A program made the translations under genes and the position numbers. From Lottia gigantea (Eukaryota; Mollusca; Gastropoda; Lottiidae), in the NCBI RefSeq assembly GCF_000327385.1, contig NW_008708354.1:140684-204683 (forward strand): DNA of 64,000 nt. The letters run 5' to 3'. Of the stretch, positions 11,101 to 21,739 are shown piece after piece. A model generated the notes under the pieces. The model was not told the DNA's origin, searched no databases, and saw only the letters and a program-made list of their open reading frames with translations. Position 1 is the stretch's first letter; the number at the start of each line of letters is the position of its first letter.

Positions 11101-12628
11101 TACCAAAGAGGCAACAAATGAAAATCTGCATAAAACATTAACAGAAAGGAACACAATCAAGAGTTATGTAACTACCAGTAAAGAGGTATGTACTATATTT
11201 GGACTACTCGAAGAACCAATCGTGAATTATGTTACTTTCAATGTACCGCAAAACGTGGCAGACTAAATGACTTACTTTTCGATCATGGACTGAAATTTTG
11301 ATTATAAATGTTAAAATCTTACCGCTAGGTAATTGTGTCAAACAGTTACCAAGATATGATGCTGCTAATATGTAACCTTGGATGCTGAAGTCCCAATTAA
11401 ATTCGGCATTAGAGCCCTTGAGAATAAAAGAAAATAAGAAATTAAGGATTCTACGTCAATGTTATTTTACTCATACAAGTGATTTTTACCTGAAAATTGT
11501 TCAATTACCATCGATTATTCGCTAAAGGAATTTTACCTCGAAGAATGAACATGTCTCAAACGTCGTCAATAAGTGTATATATTCATCATTTGGACTAACC
11601 AAAAATGATTATTGAAACAATCCAGTAAGAATTTTATTATGGATTTATGGTCCACTGATGAACAACGACTCATTTTGGCCGAAGTAAAATATTTCCATTT
11701 TTGAGGGTTAAACATTAATCGGCAAAGTACGATAAATATAAACCATGACGCATATAATCTCAACCTTAACTTACCGTTAAAGTAACATTGGAAGAATTAT
11801 TAACGTAATAAAAAGATGTGTTTTTTGTCATCAATAATAATGCCACTGTTATATTCACACGTAATGCATACGTACATGCTGAAATGACATATTATAAACT
11901 TTTGGGGGTTGTTTCTGTGCAAACTCCGATTTCACACCCCAAATAATAAAAGGATCGCACAATGATTATATATATATATTCAGTTTTGTTTTAAAAACTT
12001 TAGCCTTAAGTTTCAAGAGGCGTGGTGATCCAATAAGTAACCTTTCACTCATTTAATTACAGATCCGGCGATTCAGATCTTGAAATTGAAAAGGAAGTTT
12101 TGCAAACATAATGAAAATATTGTGCACGTCACCCTTTCAAGATATCCATGATAGGTGATGCAAATGCGTAAAAAGCACATCACAAATGTGCGATTCTCTG
12201 CTCATTTATGGTTATGTGGAATTAAATTGTCCACTAAGCTTGTTTAACGAAGGTTGTCTGATCTGTTCTGTCTCGGTTTGACAGACAGACTCCGACTGCC
12301 CCGACACTCTGAAAGGCCATTTTGAGTCTTGATGTTCGCGGATGTCATTTTTCATGACACTGGCTGCAATAAAAAGTTTGACAGTTCTTATTTTGTATGA
12401 TGAAACGAAACAATAAACAATCTTTTCATTTTTCAGCGTGAAATTGCCCTATATTTCCCATTTCGACAAATTTAAAAAGAACGGTAACTTTTATTTAGAC
12501 CTTGTACTCACCTAGTCCGAGACATAACATGACAGCCAGCACCATTCGTTTAGAAACAGAACAGAATGCCGGTTTTTCACTTTGACGATCACTAATAGTC
12601 TCATAATTATTTTTTGTTTTTTGGAGAG
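3397..12628 (-). CDS. SLC17-family major facilitator transporter, 11 exons, start exon not found
   Basis: Membrane transporter of the sialin / vesicular glutamate / Na-phosphate (SLC17) family, moving organic anions across lysosomal, vesicular or plasma membranes. Exons in order of transcription: 12628-12512, 11878-11775, 11416-11323, 10953-10808, 10178-10091, 8566-8480, 8236-8112, 7602-7456, 4558-4426, 4276-4041, 3552-3397 (stop). All introns are GT...AG and phases match at every junction, giving 477 residues; the family has about 480-500. Family signatures: YALRVNITVA (first helix), EFNWDFSIQGYILAA, ARRFGGKNVFGVGIL, RFIQGAFE joined to GFTYPTVLEMWSKWAP, DTPESHPSI, WGTITWMTELPSFM, IVRKLF and YIILGSGENQ near the end. 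The 10808 donor (GTTGGA) is weak. The first exon (ATG and a few residues) should lie upstream of 12630 but I cannot place it. The substrate is not deducible. Confidence 0.92.
5028..5118 (-). repeat. Direct end repeat of the DIRS-like fossil (3' side)
   Basis: Begins ATTTTTTCGCAGAGATTGCA and ends AAAGGTCACAT. It matches 7144-7235 in the same orientation with only scattered differences. It lies directly past the recombinase end. Confidence 0.85.
5138..5171 (+). repeat. (AAT)n microsatellite
   Basis: About eleven AAT triplets, lying between the end repeat and the recombinase end of the DIRS-like fossil. Confidence 0.95.
7144..7235 (-). repeat. Direct end repeat of the DIRS-like fossil (5' side)
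   Basis: Same sequence as 5028-5118. The start of the ORF1-like reading (MHELIMAAARLQSLRK) is coded inside this repeat, so the other copy carries the same coding start. Confidence 0.85.
8882..9726. mobile_element. DNA transposon with 60-bp terminal inverted repeats, 845 bp
   Basis: The left end GGTTCGTTTTGCCGCATTGC (8882 on) and right end (9668-9726) are inverted copies over about 60 bp with a handful of mismatches. Each end contains two copies of a TGCCCAACT-like word about 21 bp apart, as expected for transposase binding sites. The element lies in the transporter intron between exons 10178-10091 and 8566-8480. The interior holds only a 70-residue minus-strand reading (9328-9540) with no family match, so it is likely non-autonomous. 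I cannot define the target-site duplication. Confidence 0.8.
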
Positions 12629-14300
12629 CTTTAATAAAGAAATATAGAACATAAAAGGGATATAATTGGTGTTCTTTAATGCTGGGACATAAGTGTCTTA
12701 ATATTGGCCTTTATTTGAAACCGATCTGAGTATAGGCTATCAGTATTAAATTCTGCAATTCAATGCTAAATATTCACTGACTCAACGTAATAGTTTCAAT
12801 AAATAATTCTACTGTTATTACTGTGCGTGCCAATGTGGTTTCATAATAGTGTTTGTGGATCTAAAAGGAGCACATATTATATGGCTTTCGGATAAAAAAG
12901 ATACCTGCGACCAGATCACCGCTTCCAAAACGAATGTTCAGATATTCAACATTACAAAAACACGATACATTAAATTAAAGGCACCCTCACACGAAGAGAA
13001 TTTACGCACACACCATGAATGGCCAAATACACTATAAACTTCACCCACACACGATGTGTTACAAGTCGAGCGTAATTAGCGCTGCACCATTTTCTCTTCG
13101 TTTGAGGACGCATGAATACACAGTCAAAAATGGAAAAAGTAGTTGAATCTTAAAACCAAATTTTTATTTAGGGCATACAGGTCATCATTAAACTAATTTT
13201 GAACCTAAATATCATTAAAATAATCATTTCAAAAAGACAAGATCTAATTAACACAATGGCCCGTAGTCAACAAAATTATTATCATATATAAATTATGCAA
13301 ATTTATCATATTTATTTTCCACTCCAAGTTCATTTGATTAAAATGAACCATTTCAACAGCTGCAAAATGAATCCCAAAATTTCAGCCAAATTATACTGCT
13401 ATTAAATATAAGTATCAAAAACAACTAATGGCTTGGTCTCTATATATAATATAACTTGCGAAACGTTGGCTTATATGCATAATAATAAATGTAGGGTAAT
13501 TACTTTAATTATGATCTATCGAGTCATAATAACATTATAATTTTCGATTCATTTTCTAGAAACAAAACCCCTATTGAGAACATTATAGGCTAATGTTACC
13601 ATTTTCTGTCAATATTATAAAAGAATATCTTACGCTGAATCTAAATTGTCCATTGTGAAAAGTAGAACTAATTGTGGAAAAAATGTTTTGAATGAAGACG
13701 GGAAACGCCAACGCAGCGGAGGGAAATTCAGCAGGATAGTGGCATTAGCCTACTCTCTATATAATCGATTTCCAGCTTTCGGTTTCGGATTCCATTTGGG
13801 TCTGTCCGGAATCTAGTTAAGGTCTGCTGAATATAGCATAGGGGGTCTGTGGATTCTAGTTGGGGTCTGCGATCTTCCAATTATACAGGTCTGCTATCTT
13901 CGATCTTTGGATTATACACTACCAAAAATTTTGAAGGTATAAATATGGCCAATTTATTTTAAAAATTCTTAAGGTGCGGTCACATGTCTTGGTTGGCAAA
14001 GTTTGATAATTGTCTCCGATAGTTGTATCGTCTGCAAGACAGACCGCCATCATCCAATCAGATTCATTTTCCTATTATTTCCCACGTCCACACATGATCA
14101 TCGACATGTTGGAAAACGACCGACTGGAGCTTTTTGTCTTTTCGTGTGCCCGTGTCGGTCGATGAAACTCATGACAAGACCGTTCGTGAACAACACCATA
14201 ACCTATCTATCACGCACGAGAAGAAGGGGTGTCTTGAACCTGTCGGTCGATAGTTTCTTTGAAATAGGCTTTTGCAAAGTAGCGTAAACTTTAGGATTAT
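12629..14300. other. Non-coding stretch that should hold the transporter start exon
   Basis: No ORF here is convincing. The first exon of the SLC17 gene and its promoter should be in or beyond this stretch. A short inverted repeat (12981-13111) is the only clear structure. 13970-14290 is richer in G+C than its surroundings, with the words GTCGGTCGAT repeated at about 14152 and 14242; I cannot assign it. Confidence 0.4.
12981..13111. repeat. Short foldback element, about 130 bp
   Basis: GCACCCTCACACGAAGAGAA at 12981-13000 is repeated in inverted form at 13085-13111 (CTCTTCGTTTGAGGACG on the + strand) with few mismatches. This looks like a tiny MITE; no target duplication was seen. Confidence 0.5.
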
Positions 14301-14339
14301 GTTTTGATAACAATATATTATTGTATCGTGTTTCAGGTT

Positions 14340-14590
14340 CAAGGCTTGACGCTCCAAGTCAAAACAGGCTATCTTTATCAATGTCAATATGACTACCTAT
14401 GTGCCAACCCTGATCGTCGCCAGAGACATTTATATTCTTTACTTAGGATCCATAAGACAAGAATCCTGTCAAGAAGCGGTCTACCCCTCACCCGATCCCT
14501 AAAGGTTGTCCTAATATATCGGACTGTGGTAGTAAGTCATAAGCAGTGTCAGAATACATCGATCACTTCTTACTACCACTAACATCGAGC
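14340..14590 (+). pseudogene. Penelope-like RT fragment, plus strand
   Basis: The reading YDYLCANPDRRQRHLY followed by an IHK motif and SHKQCQNTSITSYY aligns with the minus-strand Penelope copy at 16880-16626 (YDYLSAKPDCRERHLY, SRMQCQNTLISSYY). It covers only the early RT motifs and is degenerate. Its orientation is opposite to the main copy. Confidence 0.7.
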
Positions 14591-15045
14591 TTTCCTTAAG
14601 GAAACTTTTTGGAGTTTGTACTCTACTAGTATTAGAAATGTACTAGTCGCAGTCAAACATGAGGAAAACTAAAAAAAAAGTCCCTAGAAAATTATAAACT
14701 GAAGAAACATAAGCATACCTCATACCACGACTTTTGCGACCATATTGCGTTTTGCAGCGTCTTTGCTACACGTGGATTGCGCTTTTATTCAGCTCAAGGG
14801 GATGTTACAACTAACGACCTTCTCGAACCCAAGGCGTTTTCAATGCTGCCCAGAATAGATCGCCGAGCCTTGGCGTTTGTTTTGAATAAGTCTAAGATTG
14901 CTTGCCAGGCAAGGTAATATACGCCCACTGGAAGCTTTGATTTTAAATAAAAATCAGTGTAAGCACAGGGTGTGATGGTGTAGACAACTTAATCCTGGTA
15001 GTGTCCAATGGCGTTAAAGTGGTTTTTCGGTATTTTGTAAAAGGA

Positions 15046-15180
15046 ATTCATTATCAAAAACATCATAAATTATACCCGAAAATATTTCTAAAGTATGCTA
15101 AATATAGCCATGTATCTTCTTGATCAAACTAGATTTGTTTTAAAAAGGGTTAATTTAAAACGGTTAGTACTAATTGTTAA
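15046..15180 (+). repeat. Inverted copy of 20040-20190 flanking the Penelope cluster
   Basis: AATTATACCCGAAAATATTT at about 15067 and TTGATCAAACTAGATTTG at about 15119 recur as the reverse complement near 20160 and 20110. The matches run over about 130 bp. These are probably end sequences of two Penelope-like copies lying in opposite directions. Confidence 0.7.
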
Positions 15181-15542
15181 TCACGAGGTTCGACATAATT
15201 TTGGTTTTCAGGGAAGGGAGGTTTTAATTCTCCCAAATGTACGGCCTAGGGTGGAGCAGACACTTTATTTAGAAATTAGGATTAAGGGTCTTGATATTGG
15301 GTTTTCTTCTGTTCTTATTCTTATCTGTAATTAGAAAAAAATAACTCACCCGGTGGTCGAGAAGTATAGTATCTGTTATGTACTGATTGTTTTTAGTTTA
15401 CTTATTACTTAGTTCTTATTTTTTGAATATGCAACTATCATTTTCTGCTTATAGACATTATTGAACGGACAACAAAGGGTGCTATGCCTACATTATGGTG
15501 AATATTTAGTCCTATAGGTCTTGCTGTATTCAATGTCTCAAT

Positions 15543-15905
15543 TCAATGGGCTTCCCTAGATTGACGTAATTTGGTAGTTTCATCTTCGGGCAAGTCAATT
15601 TCTATGCGCTCAATTGGGATTAGGGTGAGATCGTCTATTGAATGGTCGTCGAGGTTAAAATGATTAGAAACAGGCTTGTCTTTCTTTAATTTAATGTCCG
15701 ATCTATGAGCATTAAAACGAGTTCGTAAATTATTCTTAGTTTCTCCTACATATTGTTTTGGGCATTTCTTGCATGAAATTAAATATATTACATTAGAATG
15801 TTCACATGTTAGATGTTCCTGGATCGGGTACCTTTTATTCGTAAAGTTGCTTACAAAATAATGAGTTTCTGACATAAAGGGACATGTTTTGCATCTACTG
15901 GACAA
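15543..15905 (-). pseudogene. GIY-YIG endonuclease domain of the Penelope-like element
   Basis: A 120-residue open stretch. CKTCPFM is a Cys pair upstream of the domain. NVIYLISCKKCPKQYVGETK carries the GIY (VIYLI) and YIG (QYVGE) halves, followed by LRTRFNAHRSDI with the conserved Arg and His. The family nicks target DNA to prime reverse transcription. It ends at REAH before the 3' flank. Confidence 0.85.
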
Positions 15906-16111
15906 ACATGGAGCACTTCTTAAACCTGGAGGTACTTCGGCATAAAGTCTGTTTTTAGCTGTTATCTGGGCTAAGGTGGAATTTTTTATGTTTCGTAAAA
16001 ATTGTTTAGAGTACCCACGCTCTTTCAGTTTTGAGAAAACAATCGTACAGGCTTGGTTGAAATCAGAAGATCTTGTACAAATTCGATGAAATCGTAAAAC
16101 TTGTGACTTAA

Positions 16112-16522
16112 TTATACCAGAAAGGGTATGTTTTGGGTGAAAAAGAGTTGATGAGTATCAGTTTCTTTGAAATACACTTTAATATCCAGTTTATTTGTTT
16201 CTGCTATGAAATCTCCCTTAAAGACAGTGGTATCGAGAAAGTCTATGCTTTTGTCACTCACGTTTGCGGTTAGTTTAATAGAAGGATGGTGGTTGTTGAC
16301 AATTTCAAAGAATTTCCAAAACTGTTCGATAGAATAAGTCCAAACCATAAAAATATTATCCAATAAGCGTCCGTAAAAAAGTGGGTCAAATTGACAGAGG
16401 GTCAACACCTCACGTTCCCACTCTGCTATGAAAAGGTTTTTTACGTACGAAGGAGCGAATCGTTTGCCCATTGCTGTCCCTGAAGTTTGTACACCAGTAG
16501 TGTAATCTATATTGGTATACAT
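16112..16522 (-). pseudogene. Penelope-like reverse transcriptase core
   Basis: The 136-residue reading carries motif B (GTAMGKRFAPSYVKNLFIAE), motif C with one catalytic Asp replaced by Asn (GRLLDNIFMVW), and the downstream FLDTTVF block characteristic of the family. The upstream motif A region is in other frames and decayed. Confidence 0.85.
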
Positions 16523-17404
16523 AAAAGAAACGTCGATTGAAATTAAAATAGCATTAGAACTCGAAGATTTTTTATCTTATTGACAAAATATGTTGTGTCT
16601 TTAAGGTAGGCGCGATGTTGACATGCTAGAGGTAGTAAGAACTGATCAATGTATTCTGACACTGCATACGACTCACTACCAAAGTCAGATATAATCGGCA
16701 TTTAGGGATTTTATTCGAGATAAACCACTCCTTGGTTAGATTCTTATGGATTTTAGGCAAAGTGTACAAATGTCTCTCGCGACAATCAGGTTTGGCAGAC
16801 AGATAGTCATATTGTTTCTGTTTCAGAAAAGATAAATCATGTAGCAGTTTCTTTGAAAATTGGTTTCGGTAAAATGGCATAATGTTTAGGATTATTCAGT
16901 TGATTTTCTGCTTCTGTAAGGTAATCCTCCCTATTCAGAATGACACAACATGAACCTTTGTCACTCTTTTAAGTAACAATGCTATCGTCTTTCTTAAGTA
17001 AGTTTAACGCTTAACGTTCCACTTGTGTGAGATTAGGCTTTTCGTGTGTTATGGAAAGGTTCGCTGTTTGGCTATTCATACTCGCAAATGCTTTCAATAT
17101 TTCAGAATGGATGACGGCTTGAGGGGGTGTCCACATGGATTTAGGAATAAACATTGTTCTAGCGCAACGTTGGGGTGGTTTCGAAAAAATATGTGCAGCT
17201 AAGATTTCGTTGAAATCGTTCAATGGATGGTCGGAGATAATTTAAGTTGGCTATCTTTGGTGTGGGAATAAACTTAAGTCCACGGTCTAAGATTGAATTC
17301 TGAAGGGGTGTGAGAATTTTGCGGCTCAAGTTAACTACAGTTTGGCCTAGCGGTGGCCTCTCAGTATTTTTATCCTCAGTAATTAGTTTAAAGACTTACT
17401 CGAT

Positions 17405-17770
17405 GCTTGAAGCTGGTGTATCCAAAACAAATAAATGCTGTTTGCTGTTTCTGGAGACCAATGAAGATTATCAACTGGTTCGAATTCTTCTTCGTAGGGT
17501 GGTAAGCTTGTTGCGCTGTTGATACTGGACTCCATCATCATGTTGTTGAGGGTGCTGGGCTTGGTTAAAGGAGGTCTTTGTTAGCTGATCACGGTTGTTG
17601 AGGCCTACATGAAGAATGATGGTAGTAGGTTAGGGATCATGGTCGTATGATTCCAAGATTGACTGTATGTGGGCACCGGGGTAAGAATGTTTTTCAGTGT
17701 CTGAACTGGTTTTGGTAATTCGATTCGGGTTAGATGATCCAATAATTAAGGTAGATTTCTTTAGAGCAGG
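17405..17770 (-). pseudogene. SGNH/GDSL-hydrolase-like segment upstream of the Penelope RT
   Basis: Three blocks of the SGNH fold occur in order on the minus strand: STLIIGSSNPNRI (block I region, near 17765), TIILHVGLNNRD (block III, near 17620; family HVGTND) and DNLHWSPETANSIYLFWI (block V with Asp and His, near 17470-17420). The spacing fits a roughly 120-residue esterase-like domain. It is interrupted and not all blocks share a frame. It sits directly before NLSRKILTP, the start of the RT region. CR1/L2 LINE ORF1 and bdelloid giant Penelope elements carry related domains, so a role in the element's own ORF1 is plausible. Confidence 0.6.
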
Positions 17771-18399
17771 TAGCTTCCATAATGATTTGTCCTTGGTTTG
17801 GTGATAATAGGGTTTGGTAGCGGATATAATGGTTGTCGACGGTGTGATTAGTACTGGTTTGGTAGTTGGTCTGGATACACTTGGATGGAGACTGAGGGGT
17901 GGTTTGTTGGTCCAAAAACGCACAGAAGGAAGAAAGGTTGGCGGATCCTGGCTCACGTGGTGAAGATTCAGATGGTGTGGAAGGGGAAGACGAGTCTGAA
18001 AGTGAAAAGAGAAGGGGAGTGCCCTCATTACTAGAGTGTTTACCTATGCCTGCTGGACTAGGAGTAGGTGAATTCGGGCTCGTTTAGGGGTTTGGGTGGG
18101 TAGTGTGGTGGCTCTAGATGGTGCAGGTGTAGTGTGCATTTCAGTTGGTAGAGATATGGTTACTGTGGTTTTTGTTTCGTTGATTCTTTGGTAGAATTTG
18201 ATGATTACAGCTTGAGTGAGACGTTTCCCATAGGAGCGACGGGCCCAGGTCAGGGCATGAGAAACGATGCGGTCGATGACTTGGTACGAATGGTGGTCAG
18301 CTTCTCTTGAAGTGTGGTTTGGTAATGGTCAATCAGGATCTAATATTCGCGTCGACAGATGATGTTTTCATTGCTGGACGAATAAAACTATCCAATTCA

Positions 18400-18740
18400 G
18401 AGACTTTGCGTTTGAAGTTAAACGCTGGTTGGCCTTGCTGTTGAAGGGTAAGGATTGCCAAATGATGGAGGCACTGCAAAACTTGGAAGAACACCTTAAC
18501 CTTATGAGTGGGGACTGGTTGGCGTCGGTGGGCTGGTATTCGTTTCTGTTGTTGGTCAGGTCGTTGGTTACCTCTGGATTGGTAGGCTGTGTTGTAGGTA
18601 GGTCGGCGATGGGGTGGGATATAGTTGGATGGGTTGGTTGGTGGTCGGCGATTGGTAAGTGGTTGAGGTCGATGTGATATTGGTTTGGTGACGATTTGTG
18701 TTTCTATGTCTGACTTCTTGCCAGTGGTTGTTGTAGTGGG
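18400..18740 (-). repeat. GT-rich low-complexity tract, leader of the Penelope-like element
   Basis: Plus-strand words GGTTGG and GTCGG recur throughout; on the minus strand they read as Pro/Gln/Arg/Thr-rich protein. It is probably the disordered N-terminal coding region of the Penelope ORF1 rather than a host gene. Confidence 0.45.
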
Positions 18741-19638
18741 GGAGCATAATGAAAATAACTTGAGGTTAGAAAGGGAATGTACAGCGAATGTAACAGGAGG
18801 AAACTGTATATGCTAGCGTGAAAATGTGGGGATCAAATTATGCAAATAAGTCAAACTTGGTTTGGGGATATATAAAGTAAGATGAAAGTTATGATGGAAA
18901 ATGCAAAAATATATATTTAGGTGATAAATAACGCTAACAATGATGTGAAAAATTATAACAAGTAAAACAAAAACTTACGCAATTGACACGAACCGGTTTT
19001 AGAAATAGTTATAATGGCTTCATGTTGTTAGTTGAAACTTTTAGAATACGTAGGAGACATATTTATCTACCGGACGTTTATGTTACTCAAATCCGTACAG
19101 TAGTTTACTAACGGCTTCCAATAACGAACTTAAAAACGTAACGTAATGCTTTTAAATATTTTTGTCGTTTAAAAATTATCAGCTGGGTTTTAGTTACATC
19201 TTTCAGATTCGTTTCTCCAGATATTGGTGTATAGTTTTCACAAATTTGAGCAAAAAAAAATTTTTGACCTACAATAAAATTAGAATGTCCTTTTGACCAA
19301 CGCCTATTGTTTATAAAGTCAACACATTGTCTGACAAATATAGTCAATTCAGCCGGCGACCAGTGAGCTAAACTTTATATTTCATAAGGACCTTTGAAGT
19401 CTGACTTAAACATTAAATAAAGAATAAAGCAGAACTAACTTCTGGATGTTACATCCTTGTGAATATCAGTAAAAGGAAAAAGGAGGTTGTCAGGTCCCTG
19501 ATCTAGGTTAGTAAAATTGATATTATAAACAAAATGTGTCTTCACAATGTAAAATCACAGTAATAATAAAGTACGGCATGGTTGACATATTCGAGCAGAA
19601 ACAGTCCAAGCTCTACCAAACTCTCAAGAAGAATCCAA

Positions 19639-20037
19639 TCACAAGTTATTTATAGTCATGTAAAAGGCGTCACTCAAACCGATTTCTTTTATTAAACCGG
19701 AGAGTTTTATTCTCCAAAATGTGTGTTTCAGCTTCCGGGAAATCACGTTTTTATACGCTGAATGGTTAAAATAATAAGATACAGACTTGTCTTTTTTAAT
19801 TTGATATGCTGTGAATCGAGTGGTATTTTTGCCTCTTCTACAAATTGTTTTGGGCATTTCTTTCACGAAATTATGTAAATTTTCGATTCGATGCTACTGG
19901 ATCGGGTATGGTAAAGTGACTCAAGTTTAAATATTGAGTATCTGATTTGAAGGGATATGTTTTGCATCCGCAAGCAAACATCGAGATTTGATTTATATTT
20001 TGTAAAAACCGTTTAGAATATCTACGCTCTTTCAGTT
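19639..20037 (-). pseudogene. Second Penelope-like GIY-YIG fragment
   Basis: Minus-strand reading KDKSVSYYFNHSAYKN at 19866-19639 matches KDKPVSNHFNLDDHSI of the main copy. 20021-20037 (ACGCTCTTTCAGTTTT) matches 16018-16033. It is decayed and truncated at 20038, where a different sequence (20040-20190) begins. Confidence 0.65.
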
Positions 20038-20039
20038 TT

Positions 20040-20190
20040 TAATCAAACTACTTAATTAATTATTAGTACCCTCCGTTTTTAATTAAACCTTTTAAAACAA
20101 ATTCAGTTTGATCAAGTAGATACATAGATCAAAATAACATACTTTAGAAATATTTTCGGGTATAATTCACTGCGATTTTGATAATGAAAA
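20040..20190 (-). repeat. Inverted partner of 15046-15180
   Basis: The reverse complement of this stretch aligns with 15046-15180 over about 130 bp. Together they frame the main Penelope-like copy and suggest two insertions in opposite directions. Confidence 0.7.
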
Positions 20191-20454
20191 ATTTGCAGAC
20201 TGTCCTTAAAATTGAAATAGCAGTTTTTGATGAGAAAGGTTTATTTTGTAGCATGTGATTAAAGCAGATTGATTTGTATTTGTTAAGGAACGGATTTAGA
20301 CATGGTCTCAACACGTTGGCCATTCAAGACTGTTTTGAGTACCTGTTCTAGAATAATATAAGTGATGATAATGTTTATGTCGTTCAAATCTTATAGATGA
20401 TAATGTTCATTAAATAACCCGTTGCAATACGCAACTTACGTATATCTTCTAAGT

Positions 20455-20515
20455 CAACATTCTCAAAGATAGCCTGCCAGGCAAGGTAAAATACATTCAC
20501 TGGCAGTTGACAGAA
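20455..20515 (+). repeat. Short direct repeat shared with 14885-14935
   Basis: GCCTGCCAGGCAAGGTAAAA and CACTGGCAG recur as TTGCCAGGCAAGGTAATATA and CACTGGAAG at 14895-14935. The copies are in the same orientation, unlike the 15046/20190 pair. Confidence 0.5.
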
Positions 20516-20639
20516 ATGACATTCTTTTGTGCCTACAGGTCAAATTTGATGTGTTTTTACAAAGTTAAAAGCCTTTAAAGTGAGTATTACCAAATTCGCA
20601 CTGGACTGAGATACTATCAATAAATACACGCATACCAAG

Positions 20640-20800
20640 ATGATCAAGATTCATCGGATGAAAACTGCAGCCTCGTGTGTACATGCCAAACTTGACGCGT
20701 TTTTATAAAGTCAAGGCAATAACTCCTAAGCCGTTCATCCGATTATTACAAATTTCAAACTCGACCGAAACCTCATCCAGTGGCGTGGTGGCTCCAAATT
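20640..20800 (+). repeat. Probable dispersed SINE-like repeat
   Basis: The wording AGCCGTTCATCCGATTATTA CAAATTTCAAAC with GGCAATAACTCC resembles the repeats at 59700-59990 in style, and phrases of this type are common in dispersed repeats of marine invertebrates. No second close copy is in the window. Confidence 0.3.
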
Positions 20801-21595
20801 TCTGGTGGCAGAAATCGTTTTGGCGCCCCTAGACAACTGTGCCTTTTGTACAATTTAAACATTTAAATACAGACAATATTGCAAAACTCTAACTACTTAT
20901 GGTAGCTAAGATAAATTAATTCTTAATAAGAGCATAGAATCAGAATATAATTCAGTTTAGCCATTGAATAAGTGCTTTTGACAGTTAAACATCACACCGG
21001 AAATGCTTCCTTACAGAAAATTAGATCAGAACATGTTAAGGTCGGCTTGCCTCGAGCATGGTTTAATCGAGAATGTCTTTAGAAAAGCGTTATAATATCT
21101 TCATAAACGCAATAACAATGAAGAATCATCACCAAGCCAATAGATTATATTATTAGAAACGCGCCTAAGTAACGCAATATGTTCACTTATGTGGCAGGTT
21201 GATAGCGAATTTTATGGGACTTTTGCTACCATTTTCTTCACGTTTGCCGGCGCCCAAACCGGGATTATCCTCGAGACTCTTGCCGGAATTTTTCAAAAAT
21301 TAGTTCATCGTATTCAGGTGACCAGCAAATCTGCCGCTCGTATGCCATCGACAGCAGTCTAATCGTTTTTGCACCATGGAGGGTAAATAAACCACGCACA
21401 GCACTAACAAACCGAAGTATTCGCGATTTGACTCGTTTCAGGACAGAAAATAGGCGTTCAATTTTAAGAAAGTCCCATCTTCCTTCTCCTGGATTCAAAA
21501 GGTGCGTACTTTTGCCGGTATTATCATTTTGAATTATCCAGGATACCTATTTGATTCTACGCAATGATTTTAAAAATATTTTAAATTATATATTA

Positions 21596-21739
21596 CGATT
21601 TGTGCACGTTTGTAGATTACGATTCATGTACTTTCGTAGATTACACTTCGTTTATTTTCGTAGATTACGATTCGTGTACTTTCGTAGATTACATTTCATG
21701 CACTTTCGTAGATTACAATTAGTGTATTTTTTTTTACTA
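21596..21739 (+). repeat. 24-bp tandem repeat, six units
   Basis: Unit ACGATTCATGTACTTTCGTA + GATT, six degenerate copies. Because 24 is a multiple of three, one frame reads an eight-residue repeat (RRLRFVYF). The surrounding 74-residue ORF has no other support. Confidence 0.85.

Larger units (their letters stand above)
15540..18740 (-). mobile_element. Penelope-like retroelement with SGNH-like segment, broken
   Basis: The longest Penelope-like copy. In minus-strand order: a Pro/Gln/basic-rich disordered leader (about 18740-17900), an SGNH-hydrolase-like segment (about 17770-17405), the RT amino end with LDRGLKFIPTP and FIPKSMWTPPQAV (about 17330-17011), early RT motifs with LPKIHKN (16880-16626), the RT core with GTAMGKRFAPSYVKNLF and YGRLLDNIFMVW (16522-16112), and a C-terminal GIY-YIG nuclease (15905-15543). 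The RT catalytic Asp pair reads Asp-Asn, and several stops interrupt the readings, so it is inactive. The presence of GIY-YIG at the C-terminus fits the classic EN+ Penelope/Poseidon layout. Confidence 0.85.

Noticed and set aside
13970-14290. GC-richer island as a promoter or transposon
   Set aside because: No inverted ends, target duplication or promoter motif could be shown.
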